DNA of 34,331 bases from a virus, in the IMG/VR virus record IMGVR_UViG_3300046355_000163, positions 1 to 34,331 of that record. One strand, written 5' to 3'. Made by a program: the position numbers and the translations under genes. The notes under the pieces are model-generated. The model saw nothing but the letters and a program-made list of their open reading frames with translations. It was not told the DNA's origin and made no database searches. Shown piece after piece: positions 1-6,390 of the stretch; the first letter of the stretch is position 1, and the number at the start of each line of letters is the position of its first letter.

Positions 1-127
1 TGCACTGAGACAAAGGGTCTGTTGCGTAGGTCATCGGGTGATCTTTTCGATGTAGATTGTTCGGTCAAAGAGTTGCTCAAGGCAAACAACAAAAAGAGCT
101 TTGGTGGCTGCTTCAACATCGCCAGGA
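1..127. repeat. Exact 127-bp terminal direct repeat (left copy)
   Basis: Bases 1-127 are identical to 34205-34331. The repeat cuts through two small minus-strand genes that become continuous only when the ends are joined, so the molecule is circular or circularly permuted. A length of 127 is a common assembler k-mer size, which makes this overlap most likely an assembly signature and not a physical terminal repeat. Confidence 0.95.
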
Positions 128-210
128 TGGTCGGTGTATTGAATCACCAGTGAGGTGGCGTAATCAAGCATTGCTTGACTAGCTTCGTATTCGGCTTGTT
201 CAGGTGTCAT
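31..210 (-). CDS. Small conserved-type hypothetical protein (59 aa)
   Basis: Starts with ATG at 210 and ends TGA at 31. Its stop overlaps the next start as ATGA at 31-34, which is the same point as 34235-34238 at the other end of the circle. The product begins MTPEQAEYEASQAML and is acidic and probably helical, with a hydrophobic middle (ALFVVCLEQL). No family was recognised. It is the first gene after the divergent region 211-316, so it may be the promoter-proximal gene of the replication-type unit that runs leftwards through the junction into 34038-34238. The function is unknown. It is supported by the ATGA coupling and by coding density, and it lacks a convincing Shine-Dalgarno sequence. 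Confidence 0.7.
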   Translation of the reverse strand: MTPEQAEYEASQAMLDYATSLVIQYTDHPGDVEAATKALFVVCLEQLFDRTIYIEKITR

Positions 211-245
211 AGCTAGAAGTTAAGTGAAGCAGAAAAGCTTGTATA

Positions 246-290
246 TAGGGGTTTTTCCTAATATACGCGCTCTTTTTTTCAATTCAGAAT
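246..290 (+). promoter_or_regulatory. Candidate early promoter with palindromic element, copy A
   Basis: Bases 246-261 are a degenerate copy of the palindrome TTAGGGTTTRTCCTAA, here reading TAGGGGTTTTTCCTAA. CAGAAT follows at 285-290, 23 bp downstream, the same spacing of a NANAAT hexamer as at the three other copies. No -35 consensus is seen at the standard distance. The element lies in the divergent gap 211-316 and would drive the plus-strand recombination genes. In the opposite direction only a weak TAACTT (217-222) is present. Confidence 0.5.
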
Positions 291-316
291 CAAGGCTCCT
301 CAACTAAGGAAAGCAA

Positions 317-475
317 ATGCAAACACACTATCTAACACGTGTCCGTCGATTGTTCTACGTTGACGGTGTACCATCAAGCACCCAGCGTCACAATTGTCGG
401 CAGTGGGTAAAATCCATCCGGTTTTTAGGCAACAAGTGGCTTTTAGCCGAACAAGTAACCAAGGTAACGAAATGA
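317..475 (+). CDS. Small basic phage protein (52 aa) translationally coupled to ERF
   Basis: ATG at 317 follows AAGGAAA with suitable spacing. The stop TGA overlaps the ATG of the ERF gene (ATGA at 472-475). The product starts MQTHYLTRVRRLFYVDGV and contains RQWVKSIRFLGNKWLLA near residues 29-45. It is rich in Arg, Lys and aromatic residues and may bind nucleic acid. I recall similar short proteins in phage recombination modules but cannot name a family. It is the first gene of the plus-strand early operon. The coupling to ERF supports both this gene and the choice of the ERF start. Confidence 0.75.
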   Translation: MQTHYLTRVRRLFYVDGVPSSTQRHNCRQWVKSIRFLGNKWLLAEQVTKVTK

Positions 476-1002
476 AAAACATCGCATCTGCACTCGTCAA
501 GGCTCAAAAAGCCTTTGGCCCTGCTCTCAAGACTTCTACCAATCCGCACTTCAAATCGCGCTACGCTGATCTAGCGGCCTGCGTTGAGGCGGTCATTGAC
601 GCGCTTAACGATAACGGGATTGCGTTGATTCAGCAGAATCACCCGAACCCAGATGGTGTGGTCGTTGAGACTGTCTTTATCCACGAATCAGGCGAAATCC
701 TGAATTGCGGTCAAATCTACGTACCAGCCAGCAAGCACGACCCACAAGGTTACGGCTCTGCGCTGACATACGCTCGACGCTACAGCCTGATGGCGGCTTG
801 CGGTATCGCCCCTGAAGACGATGATGGCAATGCGGCAAGCAAACCCAAAGCGCCTAAGAAAGAAACTCTGACCGATGCGCGGCTCTTGCAAGCTATCGCA
901 AAGATCAAAGCAGGCGAATACACCACTGACAAGCTGCGTCAGACATTCCAGCTAACAGAGGCTCAAGAAGTTAAGTTGGTGGAGGCGCTTGCAAATGATT
1001 AA
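472..1002 (+). CDS. erf: ERF-family single-strand annealing recombinase
   Basis: This 176-aa protein belongs to the ERF (essential recombination function) superfamily, which anneals single-stranded DNA and helps circularise or recombine phage genomes. The ERF core covers roughly residues 1-120, with the signatures NPHFKSRYADLAAC near the start and GSALTYARRYSLMAACGIA at about 97-115, followed by an acidic EDDDGNA stretch. A Lys-rich linker and a short helical C-terminus follow. The start at 472 is preferred over an upstream in-frame ATG at 394 because the family core begins here, AAGG lies 7 nt upstream, and the ATG overlaps the preceding stop. Its partners are the exonuclease and SSB genes immediately downstream. 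Confidence 0.93.
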   Translation: MKNIASALVKAQKAFGPALKTSTNPHFKSRYADLAACVEAVIDALNDNGIALIQQNHPNPDGVVVETVFIHESGEILNCGQIYVPASKHDPQGYGSALTYARRYSLMAACGIAPEDDDGNAASKPKAPKKETLTDARLLQAIAKIKAGEYTTDKLRQTFQLTEAQEVKLVEALAND

Positions 1003-1630
1003 GTTCCGCGCATCATCCCTCGCTGAGATCATGACCGACCCCAAGGGTAAAGATGAGGTGCTTTCTGTTGGGGCTAAGACAGCCGTTATCAAGCTCGCTA
1101 AAGAGTTTGTCTACGGTTACGACGATCGAATCAGCAACAAATACATGGAAAAGGGCATCTTGGTAGAGGACAAATCTATCGAGCTTCTCAATTCTGTTTT
1201 GTTCACTGACTTCAAAAAGAACACCGAGCGCAAAACAAACGACTGGATTACAGGCGAATGTGACATATCAGCGCCTGGCAGAATCCATGACATTAAATCC
1301 TCATGGTCGCTGGCTACATTCCCCGTCTTGTCGTTTCAGGGTGAAGACAAAACCTACGAATGGCAGGGTCGCGCTTATATGATGTTATGGGATGTAGACC
1401 AATTCGAGATTGACTACTGCCTTGTGTCTACGCCTGAGCACCTGATCGGATACGAGAATCAAGAGCTTCACAAGGTAGACCACATCAACCCAGAGCTTAG
1501 AGTAACCCGAGTTCAATACAACCGTGATAAATCTTTGGAGGACAAAATCAAGGTAAAAGTGGAAGCAGCACGTAAGTTTTACGACCAAATCATCAATCAA
1601 ATCGCTGAAGAGCACGAAGGTAAACTATGA
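995..1630 (+). CDS. YqaJ/lambda-exonuclease-type recombination nuclease
   Basis: This 211-aa protein has a PD-(D/E)XK nuclease core of the YqaJ viral recombinase type. The key motif GECDISAPGRIHDIKSSW covers about residues 87-104, with likely metal ligands D90 and D99, K101, and a downstream glutamine in YEWQGRAYMM (Q124). Such 5'-3' exonucleases resect double-stranded DNA to feed the annealing protein, here the overlapping ERF gene. The ATG at 995 is preceded by GGAGG at 981-985, which is better than a TTG at 989. Its end overlaps SSB as ATGA (1627-1630). It has no partner helicase, so it fits a two-component Red-like system. Confidence 0.9.
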   Translation: MIKFRASSLAEIMTDPKGKDEVLSVGAKTAVIKLAKEFVYGYDDRISNKYMEKGILVEDKSIELLNSVLFTDFKKNTERKTNDWITGECDISAPGRIHDIKSSWSLATFPVLSFQGEDKTYEWQGRAYMMLWDVDQFEIDYCLVSTPEHLIGYENQELHKVDHINPELRVTRVQYNRDKSLEDKIKVKVEAARKFYDQIINQIAEEHEGKL

Positions 1631-1983
1631 ACTCAATCACCATTGCAGGCCAGTTAGGTAAAGACGCTGAAGTGCGCTTTCTACCTGATGGCGAGCCAGT
1701 CTCTAATTTCTCCATTGCTGATAGCCAAGGCAAAGACCGCATGACCATCTGGTGGAATTGCTCACTGTTTGGTAAACGCGCTCAGTCCTTGTCACCTTAC
1801 CTTGTTAAAGGCCAGGCAGTCACGGTTAGCGGGAATGTGTCCCAGCGTGAATATACCGATAAAAACGGTCAGAAACGCATTAGCACCGACATTCGCGTTA
1901 TTGAGGTTGCCTTGCAGGGTGGCCGCAAAGAATCGCGTGAGGAAAGCCAGCCAGCGCCTGCTGAATCTGATATCCCATTTTGA
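1627..1983 (+). CDS. ssb: Single-stranded DNA-binding protein
   Basis: This 118-aa OB-fold SSB begins MNSITIAGQLGKDAEVRFLP and contains the usual WWNCSLFGKRAQSL segment at about 39-52. It ends in a short acidic tail, AESDIPF, which matches the C-terminal tip used by bacterial SSBs to recruit partner proteins. It coats single-stranded DNA during replication and recombination and is translationally coupled to the exonuclease through an ATGA overlap. At 118 residues it is shorter than host SSBs because the linker is reduced, as is common in phages. Confidence 0.95.
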   Translation: MNSITIAGQLGKDAEVRFLPDGEPVSNFSIADSQGKDRMTIWWNCSLFGKRAQSLSPYLVKGQAVTVSGNVSQREYTDKNGQKRISTDIRVIEVALQGGRKESREESQPAPAESDIPF

Positions 1984-1988
1984 TTAAC

Positions 1989-2064
1989 TGGGCTGAAAGC
2001 AGATTCTGGCTGTTGGGGGTTCCCGATAGAGCGCACCAGTGCAGCGAGTAAGCCCAACATTTTT
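1989..2064 (+). other. Structured intergenic RNA, possible attenuator or weak terminator
   Basis: The 90-bp gap after SSB can fold in alternative ways. GTTGGG (2012-2017) pairs with CCCAAC (2053-2058), which is followed by ATTTTT. TGGGCT (1989-1994) can instead pair with AGCCCA (2051-2056), using the same 3' arm. The first fold resembles a terminator with a large loop. The competing pairings would suit attenuation between the recombination genes and the nucleotide genes. This is inference from inspection only. Confidence 0.35.
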
Positions 2065-2073
2065 AGGAAGCCT

Positions 2074-2379
2074 ATGAGTTACGCTGACGTTGAAATAAAA
2101 GTTATCCAGTGGGCTGAGGCTCGCAGAATCATCCCAAACGCAAAGCCTTACACCCAGCTTATGAAAGCAGGCTCTGAAATGGGTGAGTTATTCGATGCTG
2201 AGCTAAAGAACGACTTGCCGATGATTAAAGATGGTGTAGGGGATGTTTTGGTGTGCCTCATCAACTACTGCGCCCTGAAGGATATCAACATGGTTGATTG
2301 CCTAAAAGATGCGTATAACGAGATCAAAGACCGCAAGGGTACTTTGATGCCTGACGGGACTTTTGTTAAGGACGTGTAA
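2074..2379 (+). CDS. MazG-like nucleotide pyrophosphohydrolase
   Basis: This 101-aa all-helical protein has the MazG-type metal-binding pattern: SEMGELFDAELKND (E35, E38) followed by KDGVGDVLVCLINYC (D53, D57). These enzymes hydrolyse nucleoside triphosphates to monophosphate plus pyrophosphate and are common in phages, where they may adjust nucleotide pools or lower alarmone levels. Its length suits a single-domain phage MazG. AGGAAG lies 5 nt before the ATG. The stop overlaps the next start by one base (TAATG), so it forms a tight unit with the DUF3310 gene. Confidence 0.8.
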   Translation: MSYADVEIKVIQWAEARRIIPNAKPYTQLMKAGSEMGELFDAELKNDLPMIKDGVGDVLVCLINYCALKDINMVDCLKDAYNEIKDRKGTLMPDGTFVKDV

Positions 2380-2603
2380 TGTCAGCCCTTGATAAGCAAG
2401 TGTCAGGCAGTCATTACAAGGACAAAGGTATCCAGCCGATTGTTTACATTTACACCAACGGCTTAGGGTTTTGTGAGGGCAACGTCATCAAATACGTTAC
2501 TCGCCACAAAGAAAAGAATGGTGCAGCCGATATTAAGAAGGCTATTCACTATCTTGAGTTGCTTTTGGAGTTGGAATACAAAGATGATGCCACCAGCCGT
2601 TAG
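2379..2603 (+). CDS. DUF3310 family protein
   Basis: This 74-aa protein carries the hallmark pieces of DUF3310, VSGSHYKDKGIQPIVYI at about 8-24 and GNVIKYVTRHKEKNG at about 34-48, and ends in a helical AIHYLELLLELE. The family is widespread in phages, is sometimes annotated as a nucleotide kinase without proof, and often sits near nucleotide-metabolism genes, as here behind a MazG-like gene. Start and stop are tightly coupled to neighbours. The molecular role is unknown. Confidence 0.85.
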   Translation: MSALDKQVSGSHYKDKGIQPIVYIYTNGLGFCEGNVIKYVTRHKEKNGAADIKKAIHYLELLLELEYKDDATSR

Positions 2604-2778
2604 CAAGTGCATCCCAGAGTTTGCAGATTCTTTTTGCAAGAACTGTAAACGCTGGGCGCGTCATCCGTCTCAAATTTTTGATGAGCAAGTGTCTATTATT
2701 GTCTCAATCGAATCTAGCTTGTCAGAGGGCTGTATGTACCAGCCTATCAAGCCTCTAGAACATCTAATGCGTGATTGA
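2584..2778 (+). CDS. Cys-containing small hypothetical protein (64 aa)
   Basis: The ATG at 2584 lies inside the end of the DUF3310 gene in another frame, with GGA 8-9 nt upstream. The product has C9, then CKNCKRW (C18, C21), and C50, a layout consistent with a single small zinc site. It is the last gene of the plus-strand early operon, and its 3' end overlaps the convergent endolysin gene by 32 bp. No family was recognised. The start is the main uncertainty, because an in-frame ATG further upstream would overlap the previous gene far more. Confidence 0.65.
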   Translation: MMPPAVSKCIPEFADSFCKNCKRWARHPSQIFDEQVSIIVSIESSLSEGCMYQPIKPLEHLMRD

Positions 2779-3346
2779 TGTGTTTAACCCGATCTTCTAG
2801 GCCAATCACGCCACCGTTGATTTTCTTGGTCATGCCGGTGTAGTCCTTTGCATCGGCTTCTTTATTTAGACCGCGCTTGTTCCAAAACCATGCCGCGCTC
2901 AGTGCAGCGTACTTAGGCGTTAGAAGTAACTCAGGCTCGCGTAGAAGCCCTACAGACAGCGAATCACCGCAAAGGGTGTAGTTGTCCTTGCCAGTCAATT
3001 GAATCAAGCCACGGCCCTTGTAGAGGCTTCCTTCACCCGTTTCCTCAGTGCCGTTACCCATACGACCGCCATAAACCTTGTTAGCGATCTTTTCAGGGTT
3101 TCGGTGGTAGGGTTGCGCTGCTTCCAGGTTAGGGAAACGCGATGGCCAGACGCGACAAAGAGCCTCAGCCGAGTAATTCAGATTCTCTTGCAGGGTCTTG
3201 AAGTTGCCGGATTCATGCGAGCACTGGCCAATGAAAGCCGCCATGCGTAAAGGCGTGTTGATTTCATAGCGGTGCATTGCCTCATTCAGCGGCTCAAGCC
3301 ATTCTGCGCCAATGTTCAACGCTTTGAGTTGCTCAGCGGTAATCAC
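2747..3346 (-). CDS. Endolysin, glycoside hydrolase family 19 (chitinase-like)
   Basis: This 199-aa GH19 enzyme cleaves the peptidoglycan glycan backbone at the end of infection. Its features are FIGQCSHESGNFKTLQENLNYSAE at about 38-61, containing the likely catalytic acid E45 and second glutamate E54, the segment YKGRGLIQLTGKDNY at about 109-123, and WFWNKRGLN towards the C-terminus. No signal peptide or separate binding domain is visible, so it would need the holin for release. The start is GTG, overlapping the stop of the HNH gene (GTGA at 3343-3346). It converges on the early operon. Confidence 0.92.
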   Translation of the reverse strand: MITAEQLKALNIGAEWLEPLNEAMHRYEINTPLRMAAFIGQCSHESGNFKTLQENLNYSAEALCRVWPSRFPNLEAAQPYHRNPEKIANKVYGGRMGNGTEETGEGSLYKGRGLIQLTGKDNYTLCGDSLSVGLLREPELLLTPKYAALSAAWFWNKRGLNKEADAKDYTGMTKKINGGVIGLEDRVKHINHALDVLEA

Positions 3347-3948
3347 TTCTTGCCCTTCATGTCCATGATTTTTGCGCCTTTTACTCTGTTTTCAAACCAA
3401 GGCAAAATTTGCAAATTGTTTTGGTGGTGCAAACCACCTTTGCTAACGGGGATAATATGGTCAACCTCGTGTTTAACGCCTGTAATCTGCGTCAATCGTT
3501 TTGCTTCTTCATAAAACCAAGTTAGTTTTGCTTTGTCTGCGTCTGGAGGTGTTAGACATTTAATTTTGTGATGACGCGCGTAAGCTCTTGCCACGTAACC
3601 TTGTTTGTTTCTTTGGTACTCTGCCCTTCGTAACTCGGGGCGCTCCGCGTAGTATGCTTGCTTTCTAGCCTTAACTGCGGCAGCGTTTTGTTCACGATAT
3701 TTTTTGTCTGACGCAGATTTCATCAGCTTGTACTCGGGCGTCAATCGACGAACGGCATCTTTTGCCGCCAACCTTTCTTTGTTAAGTTCAGCCCATTGTC
3801 GTTGGGCTATCGAGTATTTAGCACGATTTTCTTTGCGATGAACGTTAACACAATTGCGGCACCAGCTATGCAGCCCATCTTTTGCCTTGCCGTTAGTTGA
3901 AAAGCTAGTATGCGGTTTTAGTTCGCAGCATTTTGAGCATAATTTCAC
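3343..3948 (-). CDS. HNH endonuclease with N-terminal zinc finger
   Basis: This 201-aa protein has a C-terminal HNH nuclease, KHEVDHIIPVSKGGLHHQNN at about 159-178, with H160, H164 and N178 as likely active-site residues. An N-terminal CxxC...CxxC pair (C4, C7 and C30, C33) probably binds zinc. The middle is Lys/Arg-rich and helical, as in free-standing phage HNH enzymes. It sits between holin and endolysin, coupled to both (overlaps at 3343-3346 and 3945-3948). That position suggests a homing-type insertion that now travels as part of the lysis operon. A packaging-associated role is less likely because the terminase is 19 kb away. Confidence 0.85.
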   Translation of the reverse strand: MKLCSKCCELKPHTSFSTNGKAKDGLHSWCRNCVNVHRKENRAKYSIAQRQWAELNKERLAAKDAVRRLTPEYKLMKSASDKKYREQNAAAVKARKQAYYAERPELRRAEYQRNKQGYVARAYARHHKIKCLTPPDADKAKLTWFYEEAKRLTQITGVKHEVDHIIPVSKGGLHHQNNLQILPWFENRVKGAKIMDMKGKK

Positions 3949-4349
3949 TTTTTGCCTCGTATTTCAGCAATCTTTTCGAGACTGCGCGAACCAAAATACG
4001 CACCGAAAACCAGCATGCCCCAATTCCCCAAAAGTTGGACATATGACTCGTTAGCGTTATACCCAAACGCGGACATCATAGCGAAAGTAAAATAACCCGT
4101 AAATATCGCAATCAAACTCATTGGCCGAATGTTCTTAGACAGCCATGAATCCGAGGCCATATCAGCCTTCCAACGGTCTGTAAGGTTGTTTTGCTCTACC
4201 TCAAACAATTTGGCTTCGTTAGCCAGCTTTGCTAACTCGCCCTCTTGCGCCATCTTTGCTAGCTCAAACTGGGCTTTGGCTTTCGTTTCTGGGTCGGGTA
4301 TGAGCCGATCAACGATTTTTGTGCCAACAGATAAAAGAGCGTCTAGCAT
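3945..4349 (-). CDS. Holin of the 3-TM superfamily
   Basis: This 134-aa protein matches the 3-TM holin superfamily of gene-transfer-agent and phage holins. It has an amphipathic charged N-terminal half rich in Ala, Lys and Glu, then the characteristic DRWKADMASDSWLSKNIRP at about 58-76. Two hydrophobic segments follow, at about 77-97 and 103-121, and it ends in a basic tail. It would form inner-membrane lesions that release the endolysin. AAGGA precedes the ATG by 7 nt. It lies directly upstream of the HNH and endolysin genes. Confidence 0.88.
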   Translation of the reverse strand: MLDALLSVGTKIVDRLIPDPETKAKAQFELAKMAQEGELAKLANEAKLFEVEQNNLTDRWKADMASDSWLSKNIRPMSLIAIFTGYFTFAMMSAFGYNANESYVQLLGNWGMLVFGAYFGSRSLEKIAEIRGKK

Positions 4350-4357
4350 GGTGTTCC

Positions 4358-4582
4358 TTAGTGCTTGTCGGCTTTACCGTCTAGCTTGTCGAAAATCTGC
4401 TTCAGGATGGCCTTGACTTCAGCAATGTCGGCTCTGTAATCGTCTTTGGCTAGATATGTATGCGGCAACTCGTTTACTTTGTCTTCTAGCTTTTGGACTT
4501 GTCGCGTCATGCTGTTAATCAAATAAACCGCTAGGAAACCAGCAATTGAAACGACTACGTTAAAAAGTTGTTGGTTATCCAT
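4358..4582 (-). CDS. Small membrane protein with coiled coil, lysis-associated
   Basis: This 74-aa protein has one N-terminal transmembrane segment (about residues 6-24) and then a charged coiled coil, RQVQKLEDKVNELPHTYLAK and EVKAILKQIFDKLDGK. The architecture recalls small XhlA-like or spanin-like accessory proteins found beside phage holins, but no specific family signature is certain. It lies 8 bp upstream of the holin and probably helps lysis timing or envelope disruption (inference from position). Confidence 0.6.
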   Translation of the reverse strand: MDNQQLFNVVVSIAGFLAVYLINSMTRQVQKLEDKVNELPHTYLAKDDYRADIAEVKAILKQIFDKLDGKADKH

Positions 4583-4616
4583 GTCAAGCTCTGCGGTTAA
4601 AGATGATTGATTTTAT

Positions 4617-4880
4617 CTAGACTTTTACGTCAACGCGATAGATTGTTTCATTGTGTCCGAGCTTTTGCAATTCATTTCCTAAATATGCTTCTCTTGCTTG
4701 GCGCACACGGTCAAACTTTGCATTTTCCATTCTGTCTGTCTCTCGCTTTGATTCAGCAGATTGAATGGTTTCACGGTTCATTTTTTCTAGGTTCTTGATA
4801 TTTTGCTGATTGCGAATGGTCGCCTGCTCAATGTTTCTCAGGGTGTTAATGAATCCGTAGTTTTGTGGTGCTACTCTCAT
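4617..4880 (-). CDS. Coiled-coil hypothetical protein (87 aa)
   Basis: The protein is highly charged and almost wholly helical, with long Glu/Arg/Asn-rich stretches (IRNQQNIKNLEKMNRETIQ, SKRETDRMENAKFDRVRQA). It has no membrane segment or signal peptide and no recognised family. Its start overlaps the preceding gene as ATGA (4877-4880), so it is translated with the small secreted protein upstream. It may be structural or a lysis partner, but the sequence does not say which. Confidence 0.6.
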   Translation of the reverse strand: MRVAPQNYGFINTLRNIEQATIRNQQNIKNLEKMNRETIQSAESKRETDRMENAKFDRVRQAREAYLGNELQKLGHNETIYRVDVKV

Positions 4881-5143
4881 TTTTTCTCACTTGCTAAAGA
4901 TAATAAATATCTCCATTGAGGCGTATCAGCGGTTCCCATCAAATCAGGGCTGTTATTCCACAGCCAGGTCAGTTGTTCTACAGAGCACTGAGCACCGTAT
5001 CCTGTAATCCACCAGACAGCAAAATCATGCCTTTCGCTGGGATTGTGGATGGTTCTTACCCGATACTCAAACTCTGACAAGTTGCATTGTCTAGGCGCTG
5101 CTATCGCTATTCCGATAAATGCAAACACCCAGAGCCATCTCAC
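4877..5143 (-). CDS. Small secreted or membrane-anchored protein (88 aa)
   Basis: The first 16 or so residues (MRWLWVFAFIGIAIAA) form a hydrophobic signal or anchor, followed by a soluble part with two cysteines (C20, C53) and many tryptophans. The start is GTG and overlaps the stop of the upstream gene (GTGA at 5140-5143). It could be an outer-membrane-facing or periplasmic lysis component, but it has no lipobox and no proline-rich stretch typical of an o-spanin. The family is not recognised. Confidence 0.6.
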   Translation of the reverse strand: MRWLWVFAFIGIAIAAPRQCNLSEFEYRVRTIHNPSERHDFAVWWITGYGAQCSVEQLTWLWNNSPDLMGTADTPQWRYLLSLASEKK

Positions 5144-5814
5144 TTTGCCATCTCTGTTGCTGCTAGGTTGCTACGTGTCTTGACCACGGTTAGGTCAGAC
5201 GGTTCGGAGTTAAACCCAACGGATATATAACCGCCAAACTCACCAATCTCAGGCGGGATAGAAGCCCAGCAAGAAAACCTCACGCCTTGCTTTTGTTCCC
5301 ACTCAGAGGTTTTGCCTGTAGTCTCGTGCTTACCGCAGTAAACCTCGCCATTGAGCATAGAGATCATGGCAGAGTTACGCACTGGGTCTTTGTTAAACAA
5401 GGTGGAGTTATACCCGTCTAACGAGTTATCACGACCCTTAGAACCATACGCTAAAAGCGTAGTCCTGCCGTTGACCATCAGGTTAGCCTTGTGCACTACA
5501 ACCGTAGTTGCCTCTAAGTCTTTCATCAAACTTACAGCAACCTTCTCTAAAGCCGGAATCTCTCGCAGCGTAGACTTTGAGCTTGAGTTGGTAATTGCGT
5601 TAAGAATCACCACCCGAGAATCCCAGATCAAAGCCGCCAAGCCAAACACGATGGTTATGACAATGACAGAAACCAGCTTGAATGGGCTATCCACCCACTT
5701 GATAAGCTCTACAGCGGTTCCTACAAGGTTTGTAGATGGCTTGGCCACCGCCTTGCGCCTAACCGGAGTTTTGCGGGCTACGGTCTTCTTAGCTGGCGTT
5801 TTAGCGGTGGCCAT
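5140..5814 (-). CDS. Membrane protein with histone-like basic N-terminus (224 aa)
   Basis: Residues 1-27 are an Ala/Lys/Pro/Arg-rich histone-H1-like tail with AKTPAKKTVARKTPVRRKA. A transmembrane helix follows at about 46-64, and then a larger soluble, probably periplasmic, domain with a cysteine pair (CGKHETTGK and FSCWAS). The basic tail would face the cytoplasm, where it could bind DNA or phospholipid. It lies in the lysis-side gene block, coupled to the secreted 88-aa gene. The function is unknown, and the basic-tail-plus-membrane-anchor design is unusual. Confidence 0.65.
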   Translation of the reverse strand: MATAKTPAKKTVARKTPVRRKAVAKPSTNLVGTAVELIKWVDSPFKLVSVIVITIVFGLAALIWDSRVVILNAITNSSSKSTLREIPALEKVAVSLMKDLEATTVVVHKANLMVNGRTTLLAYGSKGRDNSLDGYNSTLFNKDPVRNSAMISMLNGEVYCGKHETTGKTSEWEQKQGVRFSCWASIPPEIGEFGGYISVGFNSEPSDLTVVKTRSNLAATEMAK

Positions 5815-5817
5815 GTC

Positions 5818-6033
5818 TTAAGCCTCTACAGGGGCTTGTGCTAAAGATGTTTTCAGCAAATTCAAGAACGAATCTTTGCCTACATTCAACTGGTCAAGCT
5901 GAAACTTACAAGAACCAATCTTACGCTCAAGGTCTAGACAATGCTCCAAAAGTACCTTTTGCTGATCGGTGAAGTTTTCCACGCTGTATTCAGTGCCATC
6001 AATAACGATCTGAGCGTTTTTGTTTTGACTCAT
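5818..6033 (-). CDS. Small coiled-coil protein, DUF6447-like
   Basis: This 71-aa protein starts MSQNKNAQIVIDGTEYSVEN, a short beta hairpin with the motif IDGTEY, and continues as a helix (QQKVLLEHCLDLERKIGSC). It resembles the small DUF6447-type proteins often encoded next to tail-fibre genes in phages. That assignment is from memory of the motif and is moderate. AAAGGA precedes the ATG. It lies three bases upstream of the membrane protein gene. Confidence 0.6.
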   Translation of the reverse strand: MSQNKNAQIVIDGTEYSVENFTDQQKVLLEHCLDLERKIGSCKFQLDQLNVGKDSFLNLLKTSLAQAPVEA

Positions 6034-6049
6034 TTCATTCCTTTAATGT

Positions 6050-6072
6050 GCCACCAAAGAGCGAGTGGTGGC
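6050..6072 (-). other. Intergenic hairpin
   Basis: GCCACCA (6050-6056) and TGGTGGC (6066-6072) form a perfect 7-bp stem with a 9-nt loop between two genes. Neither side carries a run of T, so it is not a standard terminator. It may stabilise mRNA ends or mark processing. Confidence 0.4.
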
Positions 6073-6080
6073 TTCCCGTT

Positions 6081-6371
6081 TTACCAAGGAACGCCAGCGG
6101 CTTGAACAGGGTTCTTTTGCAAAGAAATATTAGCAGCCAAAGCAGCTTCAGTAGCCGCCTTGTCCACGCCACCAGCCCAGCACCAGCTCAAAACTTCTTG
6201 CTCCGTAACTTGGTTGTAAGGAATTGTAGGAGTACCCTCACCAAATGAGCAGGTAGCGTAAATAGATGCTGTGTAGTCGCCATCTACTGCGGTTGCAGTC
6301 CAATGGGCGGTAGTGATGTAACCGTCAGCGGTCAGACGGTCGCACTGTGTGATTTTCCAAGTGGTGTTCAT
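6081..6371 (-). CDS. Hypothetical protein next to tail fibre (96 aa)
   Basis: The protein begins MNTTWKITQCDRLTADGYIT, with a beta-rich N-terminal half (HWTATAVDGDYTASIYATCSF) and a C-terminal Ala-rich helix. It is directly downstream of the S74 fibre gene (19 bp gap), and small proteins in this position often act as fibre assembly or decoration factors. I recall similar short phage proteins of unknown function with the W-x-I-x2-C opening. No enzymatic motif is visible. Confidence 0.6.
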   Translation of the reverse strand: MNTTWKITQCDRLTADGYITTAHWTATAVDGDYTASIYATCSFGEGTPTIPYNQVTEQEVLSWCWAGGVDKAATEAALAANISLQKNPVQAAGVPW

Positions 6372-6390
6372 TTCAGTTTCCTTTCAAAAA

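Noticed and set aside
1-127. A physical terminal repeat used for replication or packaging
   Set aside because: The length equals a common assembler k-mer and the repeat cuts inside small genes, so a circular assembly overlap is simpler.
300-500. 66-codon minus-strand frame over the 52-aa gene
   Set aside because: The plus-strand frame has a ribosome site and ATGA coupling, while this one has neither and lies antisense to two genes.
2462-2478. Another copy of the promoter palindrome (TTAGGGTTTTGTG) in the DUF3310 gene
   Set aside because: Only the left half matches, with no CCTAA arm and no promoter context.
6050-6072. Rho-independent terminator
   Set aside because: The stem is perfect but neither strand has the required T-run after it.
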